Below the pieces are notes generated by a model. The model did not search any database, was not told the DNA's origin, and saw only the letters and a program-made list of their open reading frames with translations. A stretch of DNA of 64,000 nt from Annona cherimola. Taxonomy: Eukaryota; Streptophyta; Magnoliopsida; Magnoliales; Annonaceae. Of the stretch, positions 33,995-45,814 are shown piece by piece. Made by a program: the position numbers and the translations under genes. The stretch covers positions 13,493,764-13,557,763 of the forward strand of contig CM059972.1 of NCBI GenBank assembly GCA_030490835.1. Reading direction: 5' to 3'. Within the stretch, counting starts at the first letter, position 1. Every line of letters starts with the position of its first letter.

Positions 33995-36590
33995 GCCATC
34001 TATCAAATATCAATTCAGAAAATTAAAGTGCTTTCATTCCTGGAGGCTCATTACAAATAACATGTTAATCGCGTATGAAACTCTTCATACATTTAAAAAA
34101 AGGAGGAAAGGTAATTGTGAAAAGGTAGCCATTAAGATGTAGCAAAGGCATATGACATGGTAGAATGGGAGTATCTTTGTCAGGTTATGCTAAAGTTGGG
34201 ATTCAGCAAAAATGCATAGGCTATATTCAATCATGCATCTCTACTTCAATTATAAGTTGGTATTGGATGACTATAGAACTGATAGCTTCACATCTTCGGG
34301 AGGACTAAGACAAGGTGATCCTCTTTGTATTTATTTTTGTTGTGCATAGAAGGCTTCTCATCATTTCTTTATGATGCTCAAGCCAAAAAGTAGATCGGTG
34401 GTATGAAAATTTATAAGCATGACCCTCAAATATCACATATATTTTTTTGCAAACAATGCACTACTTTTTTTTCAAAGCCAAAAATGAGGAAATATAACAT
34501 TTAAGAAGAATCTTACATCTTTATAGTGATTGTTCAAACTAAAAAATGAACATGGAAAAATGACAGTCTTTTTCAACCGCAAAACCTTAGATGAAACTAA
34601 ATTACAGGCGGAGAATCCTTTTGGAGCATATGGGAGGAAAATTCAGGTTTATTTAGGCCTACCTACTTCACTAGAAACATCAAGAATTTAAGTATTTCAT
34701 GCCATAAAAGAGAAGATATGAAAGAAAATTCAACAATGGCAGGCAAAGCTCTTATCTTCAGGTGGAAAAGAAATTCTTATCAAAGCAGTGGCCCAAGCTA
34801 TACCAAATTATGCTATGAGTTTATTTCTTCTTCGCAAGAGACTTTATGATGATATAAACTCCATTATCAGAAAGTTTTTTGTGGGGAGATAAAGAGAAAC
34901 AAGAAATATTTGTTAGGCATCCTAGAGGAAACTATGTACTTCTAAAGCTAGATGAGGGTTGGGATTTAAAGAACTGCATCAATTCAACATTGCTCTTCTA
35001 GTTAAGCAAGCATGGAGATTGGTCACTCAGCATGAGTCATTATGCTACAAAATTCTTAGAGCTAAATATTTTAAAGATGGAGATTTCTAGAATTGGAAAT
35101 GTTCAAAATCTATATCAACTACTTGGAAAAACATCTTAATAGGGAAGAATCTCCTAAAATAGGATTGTTGCTGGCAGTTAGGATGTGGAAACAAGATTAT
35201 CTTGCTCCATGATGAATGGAATGGTCCAAGCTTGAGAAAGCTGGCCTTCTTCTCCAAGGCATTGTTGAAGACAGTAGAGTATCCTCGTTTATCAATAGAA
35301 ATCAAAGAGAATAGAATGAAGAACTAGTGAAATTGGCGATTGGATAAGTTGGTTGGGACACCGTAAAGAATATCCCTATCCCCTCAAATGAAGCTGATGA
35401 CATCGTTTATTGGCAGCATGAACTAGATGGTGTGTTTATAGTAAAACGAACTTATAAACCGCTTCAAAATGATGGTCAATAGTGTGAGGTGTAGATTCTA
35501 GACAAGGAAAAATACCTAAATATCCTACATGCATGTGAGACTGAAACTATCACTGAATGTGCTAATTTTTGGATGAAGAATGATTTGGGATCTGTTACTA
35601 ACAAAATCAAAATTGCAAAAGACGGGTATTCAATTGGATGACATGTGTATCTTTCCTAACTTCGAGAGGGAACAATCTTTTTCATCTTTTATGGTCGTGT
35701 CCCTAATTGGAAATTGCTTTTGAGCCTCATCTGTTTAGGAAAGTTTTTGGCACTAATGCTCACAACCTTACTGATATTCTTCTATGGTTTACTCAAACAA
35801 ATCTTAAACAACATTTTACTCTTTTTTTAGTTATCTGCTAGAGAATTTGGTAACGTAGAAACTGACTTATCATTCAAGGGAATGTCCCAAATCTATCTAA
35901 TACAGTTAGTCGGTGCAAAGGAGTTCATTCACAATTATCAAACTGCGGATTTACTCATGAATTGCTCTCATGGCCTTCAGAAGGATCAAATCATATGGAA
36001 GCCTCAAGAGCCAGGTAAAAATGAAATTAAATGTGGACGCAGGTACCAATGCATATGCTAATACATGTGGAGCTGCTGCTGTCATTAGGAACTTTAATGG
36101 AGAAATCATGGCTGCTAAGGGTCAGAATGGAGGGGTAAGAACGATTCTTTATGGTCGGAAATTTACACCTTGCTGATGGGAATCACATGGATGAAGGAAC
36201 TTAATTATGCAAACATTGTTTGTGAGGCTGATTGCCTAATACTTGTCAATTGGCTTACAAATAAGGGAAAGATCTTATCTACAGTCAATCATCTGGCGGA
36301 TGCTATCAAGAAGATTAAAAGAAATTTCATACGTTGTTGTTTTACTCGTGTATTTAGAGTTGGAAATCAGGTAGCACACAGCCTTGTAAAATTTTCATTA
36401 GGAAATAGTTTAGGTAATCACACTTCGAGGGATAATTTTCCCGACTGCATTATAGATGCCTCATGTAAAGACATTTAAAATTTTTTGTCTAATTGATATT
36501 TTTTGGGGATTTTTCTCTGTGCTTCCAGCAATTTGTTGGTTGTAGGGAGGTTGTAACCCAATATTTGATGATAAAAAAATCAAGTCATCA
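33995..36590 (+). mobile_element. L1-type LINE remnant, heavily decayed
   Basis: The plus strand has the same block order as the 22.5 kb LINE but more decay: LITNNMLIAYETLHTF (about 34050), AKAYDMVEWEYLCQVML (about 34150), GGLRQGDPLC (about 34300), LLSSGGKEILIKAVAQ and IPNYAMSLFLL (about 34750-34830), [17 protein letters not shown] (about 34980), then RNase H. Frames change often and stops are many. The 5' end starts inside the RT domain near SAFIPG. The 3' end is near 36575-36590 with a short A-run. No target duplication was found. Confidence 0.8.
35970..36478 (+). pseudogene. RNase H domain of the LINE remnant
   Basis: KMKLNVDAGTNAYANTCGAA with AVIRNFNGEIMAAKG (35970-36176) carries the first Asp. 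GITWMKELNYANIVCEADCL, INWLTNKG-like words and RVGNQVAHSLVKFS (36170-36478) give the following acidic residue and the closing NQVAH block. The two halves are in different frames. The first half has lost the AE..A region at the frameshift. It is inactive. Confidence 0.8.
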
Positions 36591-36626
36591 AAATGTATTT
36601 GGTGGTCTTAAAGAAGCACAATTTTA

Positions 36627-36907
36627 GGGTGTGTTTGTCAATTGAAAGAAAATGTCAACTTAAAATTTTTCAATCTAAAAATTTTCACTCTTCACAACTA
36701 TCATATTTTTCAATCATTTTTTCACATTTTCCTATACAACTACCTTACTTTTCAATCATTTTTACACAACTATCCACACGACTAACCTATTTATTTTAAC
36801 TTTATCTTCTTTACTACTCATCATTACCTCTATCATATCACATCATTTGATAACTTTTACTTTTCAAAACTTTTCATCAAAATTTTTATTCATTACCAAA
36901 TACACCC
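36627..36907. mobile_element. Family A MITE with TTA target duplication
   Basis: The left end is GGGTGTGTTTGTC and the right end CCAAATACACCC. TTA occurs on both sides (36624-36626 and 36908-36910). At 281 bp with a complete interior, it is useful as the intact reference for the split copy at 22332-25482. Confidence 0.88.
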
Positions 36908-37018
36908 TTAGTCTAAAAATTTGGGATTGTCAAGGAAAGTTTCGACTCTACACGTTTTTTATTTTTAAAAATTATTTTTGTCTCAGATATCTTTCTTCGC
37001 CTACTTTTTAATGATTAA

Positions 37019-37328
37019 TGAGAATTTATAGATTCTTAGTTTTGTATCTTATAAGTTTTTTCACTTATAATTTATATATAAATGTATATAATTTTTTCAC
37101 TTATTAATGGAATATTTATCTTGCGTTACATTTTTCCTTTTAGGTAAGGATTTTCCTTTATGAACACTTATTTTTTTTCCTTGAGAATTTATAGATTCTT
37201 AGTTTTGTAGCTTATAAGTTTTTTCACTTATAATTTATATATAAATGTATATAATTTTTTCACTTATTAATGGAATGTTTATCTTGTGTTGCATTTTTCC
37301 TTTTAGGTAAGGATTTTCCTTTATGAAC
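37019..37328. repeat. Recent tandem duplication, unit 163 bp
   Basis: Copy 1 (37019-37165) and copy 2 (37182-37328) start GAGAATTTATAGATTC and end AAGGATTTTCCTTTATGAAC. I see only a handful of differences over about 146 bases (TATCTT/TAGCTT, AATATTT/AATGTTT, GCGTTAC/GTGTTGC). The spacer word CACTTATTTTTTTTCCTTGA of the first junction reappears after the solo LTR at 38878, so the LTR entered the second unit. Confidence 0.85.
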
Positions 37329-38818
37329 TGTAACATACCGGTCCAGAAAAGTAATCCCGACTGTGTATTTAATGCAATTTCCCAAGATCAATCACACATT
37401 TATGGCGAAATTAATTATTATAACTTCATAAAAATTTTAAAATTCTACTTCCACTAGTCATGTTCCGATTATTACATCAAAGCACAAAGACAAGAAGTTT
37501 TACAAGTCTCAATCTCAATACATGCCTTTGAAATAAATAAATAAAATTAAATATCCTTGAAAATCTTCACGTAAATCCAAAATGCTAGTGTCCCACTTGA
37601 TTTGGTACACCTATAAAAATAATGGGTTAGTCTCAATTATGACTAGCAAGTAGAAAATTATTTGAAAATGGATAATGACCCAATTAAAACTTAATTAAAT
37701 GATAATAATCATTTAATTTAATATCTTAAAAATTAGGCCTCAAATGCAAAATCAAACCCTTACATTGAGTCCAGAAGCATCAAAAACATAGAAATAGACT
37801 ATTTGATCATTCAAATCGGAGTTCAAATGAATAAATCACAATAAAATGGAATGAACGGCCCACATTAAGCCACGTCATCGTAGCCCTTATTTCTATAATG
37901 ACCCACATATCAATTTTCCAAAATTCCCTGGACATCAGAAGCATTAAAGCGATTAAATATATAAAAACTATCAAAAGCAACAAAAAAATTTCGTTGCAAA
38001 AAGGATGATTCAAATCTACCGAGCAACTTTCCTTTCTCTGACGGAATTTCTTCCGTTCCAAATTTCGAAATTCTATTCTTTCTGGACATCCGTGAAAATC
38101 GAAATTTGCTTATATAATTTGATTCTACGCACATCATATTATACATGAGCATTATTACATATATTATAATTAACCCACATCATTAATATATAATTTTAAT
38201 ATCCATATATTTATTACATATCAATGCATTTATAAAAATAAAATGCATAAAAAAATTCAAAAATCTCAATACATAATTTTTAAGCATAAAATTTGACATA
38301 TTTATCTGCAAAATTTTATATCCTAAAAACTTAGGATTATAAAATTTAATTATGTCAAATATAGCCTAAAAATTATATAATATAATGCTTTATACATAAC
38401 AATTATATAAGAATAGTTCCAATGCAAATAACATAATTATCGAACTAAAATCAATTTTTAAATAAAATCTCACTTGCCTTATAAAAGTTCTCTCCTCACG
38501 CAAGCTGCTTTCTCTAAAATTCTCCCAACCTTTCTTACGAATACCTCCATCGATCAAGTCTCTATCCCGATTTATAGAAGTCTCGTAGCTTCTAAGGGAT
38601 AAGAAGATATGAATAAAATAAAATTTATTTTAAAATTAGATTCTATCTTAACAAATCTTATCTAGGATAATTCTTATCTCATCATATCTTATCCTGTGGA
38701 GATAAAATTTGTTTCAAAATTAAATTCTATCTTAACCACCCTATCTAGGAGAGTTCTTATCTCATTCTATCTTATCCTGTGGGGCCCATATGTCTGGAGA
38801 GGCAAAAGTGCAAAATTA

Positions 38819-38862
<44 letters not shown>

Positions 38863-38872
38863 ATATTTTACA
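37329..38872. mobile_element. Solo LTR, 1544 bp, 5-bp target duplication TGAAC
   Basis: The unit begins TGTAACATACCGG and ends ATATTTTACA, so it has TG...CA ends, and TGAAC flanks both sides (37324-37328 and 38873-38877). There is no open frame, no primer-binding site or polypurine tract flanking an interior, and no second LTR nearby, so a solo LTR left by recombination is the best reading. It contains an 83-bp tandem pair (about 38613-38783, ending ATCCTGTGG twice) and a (TTA)n microsatellite at 38819-38861. The retrotransposon family cannot be named from the LTR alone. Confidence 0.8.
38819..38861. repeat. (TTA)n microsatellite inside the solo LTR
   Basis: About 14 uninterrupted TTA units, close to the 3' end of the LTR. 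Confidence 0.9.
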
Positions 38873-39090
38873 TGAACACCTATTTTTTTTCTTGAATTAC
38901 CTATAACCAGTAAAGATGCAGTGTCAATAAGATGAAAGTTTTACATAAAAAAGGTGCAATTTCATCTTCTTATATTTTTACAAATAGGCCTAAAATGCAA
39001 ATGCAAAAATTTAAAGGCTTAAATTATAAATATACAACATTATTGGATTTAAAATGCGAACAACACACAAAGTGGTCGAGTGTCTTGACT

Positions 39091-39340
39091 CAGGGGATGT
39101 TTGGTAACACGTTGTGGGAAACATGAGTGGGAAATGGTGGGAGCACGGATTTCAAGACACCTCATTAATTAATCAATCATCATATTTTTCCACTTTTACC
39201 CCTCTATTCTAATCATTTTTCCTATCAATTATCTTCTAACAAACCTATTTATTTTAACTTTATTTCTATTATTTCATATCAATTACACAATTTTTAAAAT
39301 ATTTACCGCAACTTTCTCTTCCTCAAACGTCTCTTCAATC
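39091..39340. mobile_element. Family C MITE
   Basis: The left end is GGGGATGTTTGGTAAC and the right end CCTCAAACGTCTC. The interior TTTTACCCCTCTATTCTAAT and CAATTACACAATTTTTAAA matches the 14.5 kb copy in the same orientation. Confidence 0.65.
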
Positions 39341-39344
39341 TAAC

Positions 39345-39774
39345 TGTAGTGGGCAGAATGCGCATGGGAAAAAAAAGGGGGGTACGACGCCATGCATGCG
39401 AATATCTATCTTTTCTTTTCCAATGCGTACGTATCGGATGCTGAAAATACTTAGGCACGTGTGGCTGTACGGTGGAGCTGAAAAAAGGAAGACACACCCA
39501 ACCTGGTTTTTTTTTTTTTTTCAAAAGAACAAAGAAAGAAAAGAAGAAGTAGCCAGTATGGCTAACGCCCACCTACTCGATTCCCTATTTCTCTTTTGAA
39601 TCATATGCCATACATTCCTCATGGTGCCAGCCGGCCGGCTCACCAGTGACTTACGCGTGAAAGTGTTAAGAAACTCGGGACTGGTGAACTCTTGCCTTCA
39701 GTCATAACACTGACCTCAACGAGGTGCGAAAATCAAGGGGAGTCGGGGGCGGGCTATGGTGTGTTCAATCTTGA
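39345..39774. other. No gene recognised
   Basis: A moderately GC-richer stretch with a T-run (39507-39521). Short frames on both strands give no domain. It may be non-transposon spacer. Confidence 0.4.
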
Positions 39775-40048
39775 GGTGTGTTTGGTTGAAGGTAAAACTT
39801 TTGATGAAAAGTTTTTGGATTAGAAGTTTTCAAATTAATAGAAAGTGATATAATATAATAGGAATAATGATGAGGAGTAAAGAGAATAAAGTTAAAATAG
39901 ATAAGTTAGTTGTATGGGTAGTTGTGTAGAAATGATTGAAAAGTATGGTAGTTGTGTAGAAAAATGTGAAAAAATAATTAAAAAATAGAATAATTATGGA
40001 GAGTGAAAAGTTTTAGTTGACATTTTTTTATCCTAAACAAACACACCC
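39775..40048. mobile_element. Family A MITE with TTGA target duplication
   Basis: The left end is GGTGTGTTTGGTTGAAGG and the right end AAACAAACACACCC. TTGA flanks both sides (39771-39774 and 40049-40052). The interior is near consensus. Confidence 0.82.
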
Positions 40049-40073
40049 TTGATTCCACGATTAAAAAGTTTTA

Positions 40074-40634
40074 GGGTGTATTTGGAAAAGGATAAAAAAT
40101 TTTGAGTGTATTTGGTAATAAGTAAAAGTTATCAAGTTAAAACTTTTCAATCTAAAACTTTTCACTCTCCACAACTAACTTATTTTTTAATCATTTCTTC
40201 ACATTTTTCTATACAAATATCTTACTTTTCAATCATTTCTACACAACTACCAACACAACTCATCTATTTCAACTTTATCCTATTTATTCCTCATCGTTAC
40301 CCTTATCATATTACATCATTTGACAACTTTTACTCTCTACAACTTTTCATCAAAAGTTTTATCCATTCCCAGACACACCCTTGATGAAAAATTTTGAAGA
40401 GTAAAAGTTGTCAAATTATGTAATATGATAGAGGTAATGATGACTAGTAAAGATGATAAAGTTAAAATAGATAGATTAATTGTGTGGGTAGGTGTGTAGA
40501 AATGATTGAAAAGTAGGGTAGTTGTATAGGAAAATGTAAAAAAATAATAAAAAATATGATAGTCGTGGTGAGTGAAAAAGTTTTAGATTGAAAAGTTTTA
40601 AGTTGACATTTTTTAACCATCGCCAAACATACCC
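40074..40634. mobile_element. Family A MITE (outer) interrupted by another family A MITE
   Basis: The outer ends GGGTGTATTTGGAAAAGG and CGCCAAACATACCC are flanked by TTA on both sides (40071-40073 and 40635-40637). The outer interior is cut after GGATAAAAAATTTTGA and resumes TTGATGAAAAATTTTG. Confidence 0.85.
40106..40380. mobile_element. Family A MITE (inner), nested in the outer copy
   Basis: The ends are GTGTATTTGGTAATAAG and TTCCCAGACACACCC. TTGA flanks both sides (40102-40105 and 40381-40384). This self-into-self insertion orders two events of the same family. Confidence 0.85.
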
Positions 40635-40644
40635 TTAGTTGGCC

Positions 40645-41797
40645 ATACTTTTATACGGGTCGAGATAAGATTGGCCCAACTTTTATTTTTTTTAATAGAT
40701 TTTAAGATAAATTTCGGTTTAGTATCAAGACAACAAATTAGGTTTAAAAAGCTAGTTAAAGTTTAAAATTTTATATACATATCAATGAAAATTCATATCT
40801 ATGATAAATTTAAAGGTTAAATACTTCAATATTTTACTATTTAGTGAGTAAAACATAATTGTCATAACAAAGTATTAGTAAATTTTTTAATAATTTTGTG
40901 TACAACTTAATCGAGAACTTATCTAGTACATTGAGCCCAAACCGGGCCCCACATACATGTAAATATATTAATACTTTATATAATTATTTATCTACATATA
41001 AATTATATGTGAGATAGTTTACATGTTGAAAATACAATTTTAAAGTTGTTATTTACATCAAATTATTTTATTACATTGAATTTGTATCATTTTCAGATGG
41101 GGTCCATACACAAATTCAATTTGGATAAAAATTGATATGATAATAAAATAAATAATTCTAAATACAATTGGTGGAGTAGATTATAATTTTATGATTATAT
41201 AAATCCCATTTTGAGCCTGTCGCAAGGAAACTTATAGTGTAGTTAACTACACTGGAATATTTTTCTAACTTAACATTGATAAATATATATATATATATCG
41301 ACCTTAAAAAAAGACATTGGTGTAAAATTTTGAATTACAACGAAAGTGCTAAATCACAACATAATAATATTCATTCTTGTAATATATAAACAACATAGAT
41401 AATATATTTTTATTTCATTGATAAATCATGCAAATGAAAGAACTTGAACAACACTTATGCAATTAAAGAATAAGAATTTATCCATATAAATAAATTATAA
41501 ATTTAAATGTACATCAACAAAAATTATATTCACAATAATAAGTCATAAAGTTGAACATATTTAGCTGACAAAATAGCTTTCATATAGTAAGTAATACGAT
41601 TTATACAAATAATTTGCACCTTGTGGGGCGAGGCGGGTCGGGACATGGTCAACTCATCTTGCCCCTTAGAATTAAAAAAAAAGATCTAAAATTATGACTT
41701 GTCCTACCCTATCTGGTCAAAATCATTGTCTAGATACTCTATAAAATCAAAATGGACTGGATGGGTCAAAGGTCGACTCAATCCTATCTTCATCCCT
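40645..41797. mobile_element. Family G element with a nested family B MITE (degraded)
   Basis: AGATTTTAAGATAAATTTCG, ATCAAGACAACAAATTAGG and ATACTTCAATATTTTAC resemble the left interior of the 26.4 and 57.4 kb copies. The right end carries GGGTCAAAGGTCGACTCAAT and CATCCC. A family B unit sits in the middle. The ends are eroded. Confidence 0.5.
40925..41256. mobile_element. Family B MITE, copy 2
   Basis: It contains GGGCCCCACATACATG, GTTGAAAATACAATTTTAAAG, ATCAAATTATTTTATTACA, TTTTCAGATGGGGTCC and AATTCTAAATACAATTGGTG in order, and ends with the palindrome GTGTAGTTAACTACAC. Confidence 0.7.
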
Positions 41798-41799
41798 AA

Positions 41800-42439
41800 T
41801 CTTTACAACTTTTTTTAAACTTAAACTTAGCCTAATGATTTAATACTTACCACATGTATGGAGACTCCCATGCTTCCTCTTAATTTTTAGTTTTGGATAT
41901 TTATTAAATCTAAATTATTTATCATGCTTATACATATATATTTATTTATTAAGTGTTTAACCTTTTTAGTAAGTATATTTTCACTTTCAAAAGATTCTAT
42001 TTTCACAAAGATATAAGTTTCTAATGGAGATTATTTTTAGCAGCATGGTATAATAATATGTGTTAAACATAATAAATAGTTTAGATTTTTCCAAAAATAT
42101 TTTAAAATTTAAACTCAAGGGTAAGTATGGAACATCCCGGCTTTCGGTAATTGAATCGTTTCTTGAAAATTTAAGAAAATAAAATTTGGATAATGAATGC
42201 ATGAGCCTAGATGTTCATAAAAAAAACATACAACAAGGGTTTAGCCCAGCAAGCTTCGAGGCTTCTTGGTTGCCGGCTCCATTCAAGCAATTATTTCATT
42301 CGAATTAATTAAACTCTTGCTATTTTAAAATTAAAATATCATGTGGGCCACATATTTATATTAACTCGTAAATATTTTTTTATAATCAAAATAGTTTTTA
42401 GTATAGCATAAGCTATATATTAATAAGAATTTTTGTAAA
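41800..42439. other. No gene recognised
   Basis: AT-rich intergenic DNA without a recognisable repeat boundary or coding sequence. Confidence 0.4.
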
Positions 42440-43690
42440 TATATTTACAAAGTTTAATTAATATTACATCTGTGTTCCTAAGTTTGCCGAAATGGCAAAT
42501 ATGCCCACAATATTTGCACAAATTTGCAAGTATATCCCTTTTGTTAGATTTTTTGTAAAATAACAAAAATGATCTTTAAACCAAGTAGTACATATGTAAT
42601 GTTTCCAACTATTATAGACATATTTGTTATTTCATTATTTTATATATTTTTACCAATATTATTATTTTAGATTATTTTACAAATATGCTTACAATATTTG
42701 CAAAAATTGCAAATGTAATGCTTTGCTTAAAGGGTGTTTTCATTAGTTTATAGAAAAATCTAACGACATCCTAACAGAAATGGAGTTGTTAATAGCCATG
42801 GTCAATCCGTCAACTTGCTCATTCAACCCATTTATAAATGGATTTTACTTAGGATTTTTAAATAAATGAGCATTATCCGTCAACCCATTCAATCGTTTAA
42901 TTAAATAAACAGGTTATAGTTGAAATTTTATAACTCGTCAACTCATTTAGTAACCCGTTTAACACATTCAACCTATTTAACTGTTTAAACCATTAAAGTT
43001 ATATATATAAATGTAAACTTCTTTATTATTTTCCTCTGTTAAGTTTTCCTCTCGCCACCTAATTTTCATTTTTCCATTATTTTCCTAATTCCATTTTTAT
43101 ATTATTGCCTTATTTCTATTTCTCCTATGCTAAAAAATTCTCTTGCCTCTCCTTGCAAGATTATCGTCCACCACAGTCTAGGCCTTTAGGTTATTTGCTA
43201 TATAACCCGTTAACAACCCACCAACTCATTATTGAATAGGTTGTAAATATATTAGGATTAAAGTTTTTTAAATGGGTAGATAAAATTATTAGAGTTGGGA
43301 TATTTTAAATGAGTATACCAAAAAATTCTCTTGTCTCTCTCTACAAGATCATCACTACCACAGTCTAGGTCTTTAAGTCGTTTGTTATATAACTTGTTAA
43401 CAACCTGCCAACCCGTTATTGAATGGGTTATAAATAGATTAGGGATGAAGTTTTTTAAATGGGTTAATAAAATTATTAGAGTTACGATATTCTAAATGGT
43501 TTAAGATTTGGATTAGGCTCGAATCCATCCAACTTGATCCGTTAATACCGCTAAATGGAAAGGATAAGCTTGCAAATTTATCCAAATCTTATGGGCTTAT
43601 TTGTTGTTTCGGCAAATTTAGGGGTATAGATGTAATATTGGTCAAACTTTATAGGCATATTCGCAAAAATCTTTAGTTAATATTATGATT
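42440..43690. mobile_element. Long-TIR foldback element, about 1.25 kb (family E-like)
   Basis: The left end reads CAAAGTTTAATTAATATTAC, ATCTGTGTTCCTAAGTTTGC, CGAAATGGCAAATATG. The right end carries the inverse CAAATTTAGGGGTATAGATG, TAATATTGGTCAAACTTTA. The two ends match over about 75 bases, roughly 80% by eye. The interior includes a 187-bp tandem duplication. There is no transposase-like frame. A non-autonomous, possibly Mutator-like element is inferred. Confidence 0.65.
43132..43502. repeat. 187-bp tandem duplication inside the 42.4 kb element
   Basis: Copies at 43132-43318 and 43319-43502 both begin AAAAAATTCTCTTG, share CCACAGTCTAGG, TTAACAACC, TTATTGAAT, AAGTTTTTTAAATGGGT and end ATAAAATTATTAGAGTT. 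About 85% alike by eye. Confidence 0.8.
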
Positions 43691-44306
43691 ATTTATTTGT
43701 CTTATGTAAACGTTATTTTAATGGAATCACAATAACAAGTAGGGTTCATTGAGAAAAAAATTAAACTTGTAGCCATAATACATAGCATCCACCCATTTGT
43801 ACATGGGTTATAATCTAATGCAACCCATGTTTCCATCCACCCAATTGTTTTTTAATTAAAAATTTTTAATATAAATTATTTATAATATCATCCATGAATA
43901 TTTGTTTATGATGTGGAATACCGAATGTATTAAAAGCTATGTTTAATATGTATTCATTTTTAATTTTAATAGTTGTATGTATTCACTCTCAAAAGTCGCT
44001 CCAATTTCAAAAAATATAAGTTCAATCAAAATAATGTTTGACATCATAAATAATACTTATTAATATAGTACAAGAAATTCCTTAAATGCAGCCATTATAT
44101 TGATTGCATATTATATGGATTTGGGCCGTTTGGCTGCGTGGCAGTTATTTGGTTTCGATTTAATAAAAGAAGCAACCTTAATGGCTACAGTGAGAACAGT
44201 AATAAAAGGTTTAGATTGTAAAGCATTTAACATGAATTGAGCAAAGGGGTGGATGTGTCTCTGCGCTAGGTTGTGTTGGCTCATAACCTTGTGTGTACAT
44301 TGAGAT

Positions 44307-45309
44307 GGGGGTGCAACTTGGGCCGGGCTCAACCCGAACCCAAATTCAAACAGTGTTAAAACTGTTCATTGTAGAACCCAAGCCTAATTTTCCAGATTCA
44401 ACCCCAACCCGAATTAAAAAGAACTTGAACCCGGTTGAGATAAACTCGAACCCGAACCCGAACCCGAATTATATATAACACATATATTTTATATTTATTT
44501 TATACTACATATAAATCTAGTTCCATTCCCCTCATATATATTATATTTATTATAAACATTATTCCTCCTTAAGTTCAATTATAGAATATAATATTTTTAT
44601 ATTTTCTTTTAGGAAAAAAGAGTTTGGTTTAGTGATAATTTCAAAATAAAAAAATGAAAACTATTTTTAGAGCTTGAGATGTTTTATTTGATGTTTTAAC
44701 TTAACTACTTATGTAGGATGTTATTATTTGGTCGTTTCAATATTATATTAGTAGTTAGATGTTTATTCTACTTAGAATAAATTTTTTGTAATTTATTTAA
44801 CTTAATACTATGATTTTTGAATAATTTTTTATTATGATTGATATTATAAGGTTTTTCTTATAATTAAATATTAATGTTTATGTATATGTTTATGATATTA
44901 ATATTAAATTGCGTAATATGAAAATAATGTACCTTTTCATTTTCTACAATAGGTTACTAGTCTATTTTTTTATATAAAAAAATGACTATTAGTCTACTTA
45001 ATATAAAGAGAATGTTTAAATGAGATTTTTCTTCTTTACATTTTTAAACACTCTTGATTTTTTGCTTGAAAATAGAAAATATCATTTTTGATTTTTTTAA
45101 TAATAGATTTAAATTTGAATAAGCGTAAGATAGATAACAAATATATAAAACAATTTCAACCCGAATTTTAACCTGAAACTCAACTCGAGCCTGAATTTCA
45201 AAAATATGGTTAGGGTCTAAGTTATAGGGTCACAATTAGGGTTAGAGTTGAGGTTTTAGAAATAGGGTTTGAGGCGAACCTAAGTTTCATGAGCCCGAGT
45301 TTCACCCAT
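44307..45309. mobile_element. Family F TIR element, 1003 bp, 10-bp target duplication
   Basis: The left end is GGGGGTGCAACTTGGGCCGG and the right end GCCCGAGTTTCACCCATA. ACATTGAGAT flanks both sides exactly (44297-44306 and 45310-45319). The left part has the short tandem AACCCG (44447-44466) and the right part has GGGTTAGAGTTGAGG-type words. No open frame. The exact 10-bp duplication indicates a fairly recent Mutator-like insertion. Confidence 0.82.
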
Positions 45310-45321
45310 ACATTGAGATAT

Positions 45322-45661
45322 GATTCAATGCAGTACGGTGTAAAAAAGGTCGCACGTGTGTTAAAATATAATAATATTTTATATAATCATTTATCTATAT
45401 AAAAAATATATTTTTAATTGTTTAGATGTTGAAAATATAACTTTAAAGTTAATATTTACATTTAATTATTTCATTATGTTGGTTTTGTACCATTTTAAAA
45501 TGGGGCCTACACGCATGTTTGATTTGAGTGAAAGTCGGTATACTATTAAAATAAATAATTCTAAATACGATGAGTGTGATAAATATTGATTTCATGATCA
45601 AATGAACCCCATCTACGATGGACTACACAATAATCACAGTTCAATTCGTCTACACTTGATC
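45322..45661. mobile_element. Family B MITE, copy 3
   Basis: It has GTTTAGATGTTGAAAATAT, ATTTACATTTAATTATTTC, CATTTTAAAATGGGGCC, ATAATTCTAAATACGATGAG in order, with ATGCAGTACGGTGTA at the left and a related end at the right. It begins directly beside the family F element. Confidence 0.65.
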
Positions 45662-45814
45662 CTTTGTATATACTTTTAAATAAAAGACTTTGTAATAGTT
45701 GAAGAAAGGCTGAGAAGCTTAATAAAAGATGATTTTACTAAACATTAATAAAGATTTTAACGTGCAACCTCTATTTGGGTTGACCTTAATAATTAAACTA
45801 ATATTTTATACATT

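Noticed and set aside
38597..38861. Satellite or CRISPR-like array
   Set aside because: Only two 83-bp units and a TTA microsatellite inside a solo LTR; no spacers, no regular repeat.
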